25,115 nt of DNA, taken from assembly GCA_039805565.1 (NCBI GenBank), contig JBDLTZ010000184.1:1-25115 (forward strand). Direction: 5' to 3'. Shown piece by piece: positions 20,121-25,115 of the stretch. Below the pieces are notes generated by a model. The model ran no database searches. It worked only from the letters and a program-made list of their open reading frames with translations, and was not told the origin of the DNA. How positions within the stretch are numbered: the first letter of the stretch is position 1; each line of letters opens with the position of its first letter. The stretch is from CALJIC01 sp039805565. Its GTDB lineage: Bacteria > Chloroflexota > Chloroflexia > Chloroflexales > Roseiflexaceae. A program made the translations under genes and the position numbers.

Positions 20121-21425
20121 TTATATCCGAAACACCATCGCCACCCGCCCGAGCTGAATGCGCGCGCCGTCGTGCACCGGCGTGGCTACGTTCGGGTCGA
20201 GCTTGACGCCGTCCACCCGGGTGTAGTTGGTGCTGTTCAGGTCGGTGATCGACCACTGCCCGCCGTCCTGCGTCAGGCGCGCGTGCTGCCGGCTCACGCC
20301 GCCGCTCTCGCCGCCGTGCGGGGTCATGTCGACCTCGGGGTGGATGCCGCTGATCGGGTCCTCGCGGCCGATGATGATCTCGCGCCGGTCGGTCGGCAGG
20401 GTGATCTCTGCGCCGCTATCCTCGAACACGAGCCGCGGCCCCGTGCTCACGGGCGCGGGGGCTGGGGCGGGCTCCGGCGCGGGAGCCACCACGGGCGCGG
20501 GGGCTGGGGCGGGCTCCGGCGCGGGCGCGGCGGGCATGTCCTGCGCGGTGGATGCTGCCTCAGGCGCGGGAGTCGTCGGCGCGTCAGCGGTGACGGCCGG
20601 CGCCGTGGATAGGGCCGCCCCGCCGGTCAGCGCGTCGAGCTCGGCCTGGGTGCGGGCGAGGGCGGCGCGGGCGTCGTCGAGGCTCTGGAGGACGCCGGGG
20701 GGAGTGGCGGCGCCGAGGGTCTGCTGGACGGCCTCGAGCTGGGTGACGACCTGGGTCTGGCGCGCGATCTCCCCCTCCAGCCGCGTCCGCTCGGCGTCGT
20801 ACGTGGCCTGCCCGTCGATATTGGGCGCGGCGGGAGCCTGCCCTGTCTCCTCGGGGGAGACCGTCGGGATGTTCGCCGGGTCCACCGGGGGCGGCTCCAG
20901 CGCGCTAGGCGCCTGTCCGACATCTGTCGGCACGCCGGCCACCGTCGCGTCGGTCGGCGGCGCCACCTCGACCGGGACAGCTTCGCTGGTTGGTGCCGTG
21001 GTATCCACGGAGCTCGGCGCGGCGGCCTGAGCCGCGGCGCCGTTCGTCTGCGCCTGCGGCAGAGCGGCGCCGCAGTTGTCGCAGAATCGGTCGCCGGCCA
21101 TGTTCTCGCGGCCGCACTGGGGGCAGATCGGCCCCGCGCCCAGGGTGGGGGGTGTGGCTGGCGTCGTCATCATGGTTGGGGCGTCAGCGCTGGCGGCTGG
21201 CGGCGCGGCGCTCCCGAGCGGCGCGCCGCACTCATCGCAGAAGGCCTCGCCGGGCAGCACCACCGTGCCGCAGCGCGGACAGGTTGGAGCGGCTGTAGCG
21301 CTTGGGGCGGCCGTTGCGGTTTGGGGGGTGGAGGGGGCGGCCGCTGGAGCGTCCAGGCGTGTGCCGCACTGGTCGCAGAAGCGGTTGGCCGGGTCGTTCT
21401 CAGCGCCACATGTCGGACACTTCAT
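20121..21425 (-). CDS. Triple zinc-ribbon FHA domain protein
   Basis: A 434-residue signalling adaptor. Three CxxC-x12-CxxC zinc ribbons sit at residues 3-20, 49-66 and 101-118. A Pro/Ala-rich linker with an acidic helical, probably coiled-coil stretch (about 205-268) follows, then a PAPEPAPAPAP linker (300-327), and finally an FHA domain (330-434) with IIGRED (Gly353-Arg354), GVSRQHARL (Ser378, His381) and DLNSTNYT (Asn400). These are the residues that bind phosphothreonine peptides. It probably reads phosphorylation set by an unlinked kinase and reversed by the PP2C proteins encoded upstream. ATG 21425 has AGAGGAAG about nine bases upstream. The gene follows the VWA gene by 60 nt and is likely the last of the module. 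Confidence 0.93.
   Translation of the reverse strand: MKCPTCGAENDPANRFCDQCGTRLDAPAAAPSTPQTATAAPSATAAPTCPRCGTVVLPGEAFCDECGAPLGSAAPPAASADAPTMMTTPATPPTLGAGPICPQCGRENMAGDRFCDNCGAALPQAQTNGAAAQAAAPSSVDTTAPTSEAVPVEVAPPTDATVAGVPTDVGQAPSALEPPPVDPANIPTVSPEETGQAPAAPNIDGQATYDAERTRLEGEIARQTQVVTQLEAVQQTLGAATPPGVLQSLDDARAALARTQAELDALTGGAALSTAPAVTADAPTTPAPEAASTAQDMPAAPAPEPAPAPAPVVAPAPEPAPAPAPVSTGPRLVFEDSGAEITLPTDRREIIIGREDPISGIHPEVDMTPHGGESGGVSRQHARLTQDGGQWSITDLNSTNYTRVDGVKLDPNVATPVHDGARIQLGRVAMVFRI
20449..20525. repeat. 42-bp tandem duplication in the FHA linker
   Basis: Two identical 35-bp copies (20449-20483 and 20491-20525) lie 42 bp apart. They encode a duplicated 14-residue Pro/Ala/Glu unit. The in-frame period and nucleotide identity point to a recent duplication that lengthens the linker. 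Confidence 0.85.
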
Positions 21426-21485
21426 ACGTATCTTCCTCTCTCTGAGCGAGGCTCCGCGCCGTAGCTCCCAAAAGTCCCCGTGGAC

Positions 21486-22724
21486 CTACTCCTCCAGCTT
21501 CTGCGTCAGGCGCCGTGTGGCGTAGCGCAGCTCCTTCTGGGTCTCGGCGCTCATGCCCCTGCCCTGCTCCAGGGCCGCGGCCTGCTCCTGCGCCTTCTGC
21601 GCCAGCTCAAGCTCCCCCAGGTCCAGTAGGCGGGTGGCGGCTGCACGCAGCTTCTGCGTCGCGCCGGACACGTTGCCCGCCTCGGCCTCCGAGAGCGCGC
21701 GCGTCTGGAGCTTGAACGCCGTCACCTTCTCCACCAGGTTCATCACGCGCGGCGCGTAGGCCGCCCGACTCGCGTCGGCGGTGAGCTCCAGCAGCACGTC
21801 CTGCTTCACCGCCTGCGGCTCCGAACCCAGCGGCGTGAAGTGCAGCTCAGCCTGGGCTACGCGGAAGCTGCCGGCGGGGCGGGGCGGGAGCATCAGCTCT
21901 ACCACCACGCTTGCCGTGGCGCCGGCCTCCAGGTCGCCCAGCCGCACCGACACCTCGTTCTGCCCGATGGGCTGGTAGCCGAGGTTCGCGATCACCGGGG
22001 TGGCGCGGTACACCGCCCGCGGCGTCACGTCGCGAACCAGGCGCAGCAGCAGCCGCGCCTCGGTGGCGGCCGTCCCCTGAGCCACCCGCACCGCGCGCTG
22101 GAAGAAGCTCGTGATCTGGGCCGGGTCGGCGACGTAGTCCGAGCTCCCGCCCGTGCTCTCGGCGATGTCGTCCAGCAGCTTCTCGTTCCACTCGGCGCCC
22201 AGGCCCAGCGCGGTGATCCGCACGCCCAGAGTGCCGAGCTCACGGGCCAGAGCGCGGCAGGTGTCCTCGTCGCCCCAGGTCTGCCCATCAGTCAGCAGCA
22301 GCATCGCCGCCACGCGGTCCGGCGCGAGGTGCTTGCGGAGCTCGGCCTGGCCGGCGGTCATGCCGCCCGACATCGCCGTGCCGCCCATCTCCTCGATCGC
22401 GTCCACCTGGGCCAGCAGGGCGGCTTTGTCGGCAGCCGGGGTGGCGGGGACCAGCACCTGGACGGTGTCGTCGAACAGCACGATCGAGACCACGTCCTGC
22501 GGCGTGAGGGTGTCGATCACCCGGCGCGTGGCTTCCTTGAGCGCGGCGAGCTTGGCGCCCTTCATCGAGCCGGAGCGGTCCAGCACCAGGCAGAAGTTGA
22601 GCGGCACGGCGGTGGAGGCCGCCGCAGGGGTTGCTTCGACCAGCAGATAGGCCACCTGCGGGCTCTGGCTGACCGGGAGCGGCGCGCGGCCCCAGGTGCA
22701 CGCGAGGGTGACTGCCTCAGGCAT
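21486..22724 (-). CDS. VWA domain protein with helical C-terminal region
   Basis: A 412-residue protein. A short N-terminal beta region (1-40) leads to a von Willebrand A domain (about 41-215) with MIDAS motif DRSGSMKG (Asp49, Ser51, Ser53), MGGTAMSGG and LLTDGQTWGD. A beta-sandwich-like region follows (215-320), then a charged coiled-coil or helical tail (ALSEAEAGNVSGATQKLRAA to the end). This layout is common in stand-alone bacterial VWA proteins encoded beside FHA and PP2C genes. It should bind Mg2+ and a partner protein and has no signal peptide. GGAG lies ten bases before ATG 22724. It is expressed from a -10 at 22787-22792 with a structured leader. Confidence 0.9.
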   Translation of the reverse strand: MPEAVTLACTWGRAPLPVSQSPQVAYLLVEATPAAASTAVPLNFCLVLDRSGSMKGAKLAALKEATRRVIDTLTPQDVVSIVLFDDTVQVLVPATPAADKAALLAQVDAIEEMGGTAMSGGMTAGQAELRKHLAPDRVAAMLLLTDGQTWGDEDTCRALARELGTLGVRITALGLGAEWNEKLLDDIAESTGGSSDYVADPAQITSFFQRAVRVAQGTAATEARLLLRLVRDVTPRAVYRATPVIANLGYQPIGQNEVSVRLGDLEAGATASVVVELMLPPRPAGSFRVAQAELHFTPLGSEPQAVKQDVLLELTADASRAAYAPRVMNLVEKVTAFKLQTRALSEAEAGNVSGATQKLRAAATRLLDLGELELAQKAQEQAAALEQGRGMSAETQKELRYATRRLTQKLEE

Positions 22725-22740
22725 AGGGTGTGCTCTCCAT

Positions 22741-22792
22741 CCCCTTGCGGGGCTCGGGGGCGATGTGCCCCCCTCGTCTCCTCAAGATTATA
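22741..22792 (-). promoter_or_regulatory. -10 box and structured leader of the VWA gene
   Basis: On the minus strand a perfect TATAAT (22792-22787) lies upstream of the VWA gene; the -35 is not clear. The predicted leader of about 60 nt contains two hairpins. GGGGGC/GCCCCC (22772-22767 with 22761-22756) has a 5-nt loop. CCCC-GCAA-GGGG (22752-22741) has a GNRA-type tetraloop and lies just upstream of the GGAG ribosome binding site, so it could modulate access. Confidence 0.5.
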
Positions 22793-22829
22793 CGCCCGCG
22801 CGCGCCGCATCGTTGCGCTGCTCTCCGCC

Positions 22830-24581
22830 CTACGGCGCCTCAAACCTGACCAGGATCACGGTGATGTTGTCGTCGCCGCCCGCGGCGTTGGCGGCCTTGA
22901 TCAGCGCCTCGCAGGCGGCCTGAGGGTCCGGGTTGGCGGCGATGATCTCGGCCATCTGCGGGTCGCGCGTCATCTCCCACTGGCCGTCGCTGGTGAGCAG
23001 CAGCGCGTCGCCGGGGCGCAGCCGCTCGACGAACACATCGACCTCGATCTCGGCCTTGTCGCCGAGCGAGCGCATGACGGCGTTGCGCTGCGGGTGGGAG
23101 TAGACCTCGTCGGGGGTAATCTGGCCAAGGTCCACGAGGCGCTGCACCAGCGAGTGGTCCTTGCTGACACGCCGCAGGGCGCCGTCGCGCAGCAGGTAGG
23201 TGCGGCTGTCGCCGATGTTGCCCACCACGGCGCGGTCGCCGGCCACCAGCGCCATCGTGATGGTGGTGCCCATGTCGTTGCCGCGGCTCTGGGCCTCGCG
23301 CAGTACGTAGGCGTTGGCCTGGAGCACGGCGCGCTTCACCACCTCGCGCAGGCGTGCCTCGTCGTCGGTGGCGTCGGCGTCCACCGTGGGCGTCAGATAC
23401 TCGCTCTGCACCACCTCGAAGGCGCCGCGCAGCGCCAGGTCGCTGGCCACCTCACCGGCGCTGTGGCCGCCCATGCCGTCCGCCACAATGTACAGGCCCC
23501 AGGTGCGCGGGGCGGCCTTGCGCACCATGGTCAGCTCCAACGCCAGCAGTGAGTCCTCGTCCAGGTCGCGCACCATGCCGGTGTGCGAGGCTGCGCCGAC
23601 CCGCGCCATGAGCGGCTGCGGCTGGGTGCGGTCGGCCACCAGGGCCTCGATCCGAGCAGCGAGCGTAGCGGCGTCGCCGATCGCGCCGGTGCGGATCTCG
23701 CTCAGCAGGTCGGGCAGGCCGCCCTGGCCGGTTGGGACCTCGCTCTCCTCCAGGCGGCGGGTGGTGCGCGGGGTGGCGGTGAGGGCCTCGAGCAGGGCTG
23801 CCAGCGCGCCCAGGTCCTCTGCCTGCGCGTCCCCGTCGGCCTGGCGCAGCCCGGGGGCCGAGCGGAGCCGCGGCTGGCGCGCCGTCAGCTCGACCTGGTC
23901 GGGCGTGACGGGGCCAAGCGCCAGGCCCTGGGTGTGGAGCGTGCGGAGCAGCTGCGCCAGCCCACGGCCCACGTACAGGGCGTCGAGCTCATCCAGCGGG
24001 GGCGCTACGGCCGCCCGGCCGCTCTCGGCGGCCAGTGTCAGCGTGCGATCGCCCTCCTGGGCCTGGTCCCAGATTGCCGGCAGCATCGCGCGCGCGGCCT
24101 CGTCGGCCACCGCCGGCACCAGCGCGAGCCCCTGCGGCGCGCCCTCTGCGATCTGCCCGCGGTAGCGCCGCCCCTCGAGGTTTGCGCCGCACTCGGTGCA
24201 GAACAGCTCGCCGGACTCGTTCGTGGTCGCCCCACACGACCAGCAGCGCCGCCAGGGTTCGCGGTCAACGGCCTCCACCGCGCCGCCCTGCTCGGCGACA
24301 ATCTCGTATCGCCCGGCGAACAGCCCTGCTGTCGGCTGCTCCGTTCCCTGCTGGTCCATCGGTTCTTCCTCTCTCTGCGCTGCGGGCGGTGGGTCGGTCT
24401 CCAGCCCCTCAGATTGCTCTGCGGCGGGCGCTGGAGGGGACGACGGCTCGGCCGACAGTGTTGCGGCCAGCCAGGCGCGGTCGTCCTGCGACGGGCGGGC
24501 GGGTGTGATCGGCGTCGCGCACTGGAAGCAGAATCGCGCGCCGTCGCGGTTGTTGGACCCGCAGGATGGGCAGATCGGCAT
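22830..24581 (-). CDS. Zinc-ribbon / pseudokinase-like / PP2C phosphatase fusion
   Basis: 583 residues from ATG 24581. An N-terminal zinc ribbon (C4, C7, C18, C21) and a disordered Pro/Glu-rich linker lead to GLFAGRYEIVAEQGG (about 86-100), which looks like the beginning of a Ser/Thr kinase N-lobe. A second zinc ribbon (C113, C116, C128, C131) interrupts it. LAQLLRTLHTQGLALGPVTPDQVEL (about 208-232) and EDLGALAALLEAL resemble kinase helices, but the HRD and DFG motifs are gone. The C-terminal PP2C domain (about 329-580) is complete: VADGMGGHSAGE, NIGDSRTYL, DHSLVQRLV, LTSDGQWE and GGDDNITV keep the metal-binding Asp residues. It should dephosphorylate Ser/Thr, possibly regulated by the dead kinase. 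No ribosome binding site precedes 24581, and a strong internal one exists at residue 75. VWA and FHA genes follow. Confidence 0.9.
   Translation of the reverse strand: MPICPSCGSNNRDGARFCFQCATPITPARPSQDDRAWLAATLSAEPSSPPAPAAEQSEGLETDPPPAAQREEEPMDQQGTEQPTAGLFAGRYEIVAEQGGAVEAVDREPWRRCWSCGATTNESGELFCTECGANLEGRRYRGQIAEGAPQGLALVPAVADEAARAMLPAIWDQAQEGDRTLTLAAESGRAAVAPPLDELDALYVGRGLAQLLRTLHTQGLALGPVTPDQVELTARQPRLRSAPGLRQADGDAQAEDLGALAALLEALTATPRTTRRLEESEVPTGQGGLPDLLSEIRTGAIGDAATLAARIEALVADRTQPQPLMARVGAASHTGMVRDLDEDSLLALELTMVRKAAPRTWGLYIVADGMGGHSAGEVASDLALRGAFEVVQSEYLTPTVDADATDDEARLREVVKRAVLQANAYVLREAQSRGNDMGTTITMALVAGDRAVVGNIGDSRTYLLRDGALRRVSKDHSLVQRLVDLGQITPDEVYSHPQRNAVMRSLGDKAEIEVDVFVERLRPGDALLLTSDGQWEMTRDPQMAEIIAANPDPQAACEALIKAANAAGGDDNITVILVRFEAP
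24359..24377 (-). promoter_or_regulatory. Internal ribosome binding site and ATG within the PP2C fusion gene
   Basis: CAGAGAGAGGAAGA (24377-24364) precedes an in-frame ATG (24359-24357; residue 75, MDQQGTEQ). The same 14-nt string stands before the FHA gene ATG (21444-21431). Initiation here would make a short form lacking the first zinc ribbon but keeping the pseudokinase-like and PP2C parts. Confidence 0.5.
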
Positions 24582-24675
24582 AGTGTTAGAAGCGTTCAAG
24601 CGATGGCGTCTTCAAGCCTACAACCGAGTGCGGGGCCCGTGGCGATCGTGTGCTGGGCCGCGCTGCGGGGAGCGC

Positions 24676-25115
24676 CTACGTGTGCTGGTCGACTCGCACA
24701 ATCACAACGCTGATGTTGTCGCGGCCCCCGCGCTCGTTCGCCAGGGCCACCAGCGTGTCGGCCGCGCGCTCGGGGTCCGGCTGCTGCAGCACGATCTGAG
24801 CGATCTCCTCGTCCAGCACGTGGTTGAAGAGGCCGTCGGAGCAGAGCAGCAGCACATCGCCGGGCTCAAGGTGCTCGGAGCGCGTGTCGATCGCGACCGA
24901 GGGATCGGTGCCGATCGAGCGGTAGAGGATATTGCGCTGCGGGTGGGTACGGGCTTGCTCGGCGGTGATCTGGCCGATGTCCACCAGCCGCGCGACCAGG
25001 CTGTGGTCCGAGGTGAGCTGCGCGGAGAGCGCGCCGTCCTCGGTGACGCCGCCGAGGTTGAACAAGTAGGCGCGCGAGTCGCCCACCGAGGCGAGGTGCA
25101 GCCGGTCGCCCACCA
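24676..25115 (-). CDS. PP2C-family Ser/Thr phosphatase, C-terminal part (5' end outside window)
   Basis: The last 145 or so residues of a PP2C phosphatase; the N-terminus lies beyond the right edge. Visible motifs are ASVGDSRAYLF, DHSLVARLVDIGQIT, HPQRNILYRSIG, LLCSDGLFNHV and GGRDNISVVIVRV, covering the C-terminal metal-binding Asp residues. It is a paralogue of the PP2C domain of the next gene, with the same DHSLV to HPQRN spacing, and starts the visible part of the phosphatase-VWA-FHA module. About 94 nt separate its stop from the fusion gene's ATG. Confidence 0.9.
   Translation of the reverse strand, partial: VGDRLHLASVGDSRAYLFNLGGVTEDGALSAQLTSDHSLVARLVDIGQITAEQARTHPQRNILYRSIGTDPSVAIDTRSEHLEPGDVLLLCSDGLFNHVLDEEIAQIVLQQPDPERAADTLVALANERGGRDNISVVIVRVDQHT

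Noticed and set aside
21840..23552. A 570-codon plus-strand open frame
   Set aside because: Antisense to the VWA and PP2C genes, His/Gly-rich low-complexity sequence typical of shadows.
22830..24581. Active Ser/Thr protein kinase
   Set aside because: The catalytic HRD and DFG motifs are missing; only kinase-like remnants are visible.

Overview
This window is a GC-rich bacterial chromosome segment carrying a compact set of housekeeping, signalling and conserved-unknown genes, almost all on the minus strand. The gene families (DUF2721, AmmeMemoRadiSam B with an extra N-terminal domain, zinc-ribbon/FHA/PP2C/VWA signalling proteins, and a SWIM-DUF5691-AAA-DUF5682-VWA cluster), the GC-rich codon use and the abundance of dispersed palindromes and heptanucleotide arrays suggest a filamentous-type Chloroflexota (Chloroflexia). 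That placement is an inference from gene content; no marker gene such as rRNA is present.

Left end (1-2056): the edge of an accessory region. It holds a truncated unknown gene, a small unknown gene and a serine site-specific recombinase whose stop codon lies inside the 3' end of a tRNA-Lys(TTT) gene on the other strand. This is the geometry of an element integrated at a tRNA 3' end. 2057-6552: a small DUF2721 membrane protein, a quinone oxidoreductase, a Memo-family protein, a 0.68-kb stretch with only a decayed coding remnant, and endonuclease V.

Centre (6589-15092): a five-gene minus-strand cluster in the order SWIM zinc-finger protein, DUF5691, MoxR/YehL-type AAA+ ATPase, DUF5682, VWA protein. 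It is related to E. coli yehL-yehM-yehP-yehQ and its biochemical role is not established. It is interrupted by a compositionally foreign four-helix-bundle gene and peppered with arrays of a 7-bp repeat (CTCAGCA and variants). These arrays form or abut the stop codons of several genes and the start of two, and they also sit inside coding sequence. Their strand orientation matches their place: stop-generating at gene ends, open in all three frames inside genes.

15115-20012: a 55-nt near-perfect hairpin, a patatin-like phospholipase, a concanavalin-A-like jelly-roll protein, a dual-specificity-type phosphatase with a variant signature, a YihY/BrkB membrane protein, and a divergent zinc alcohol dehydrogenase. 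A two-hairpin element separates the dehydrogenase from the convergent right-hand block.

20121-25115: a minus-strand signalling module of PP2C phosphatase (cut by the window end), zinc-ribbon/pseudokinase-like/PP2C fusion, VWA protein, and triple-zinc-ribbon FHA protein. The likely logic is phosphate removal by the phosphatases, phosphothreonine reading by the FHA protein and metal-dependent scaffolding by the VWA protein. No active Ser/Thr kinase is visible here. Several genes (DUF2721, nfi, yihY) have a -10 box only 6-7 nt upstream of the start codon, which predicts leaderless mRNAs.
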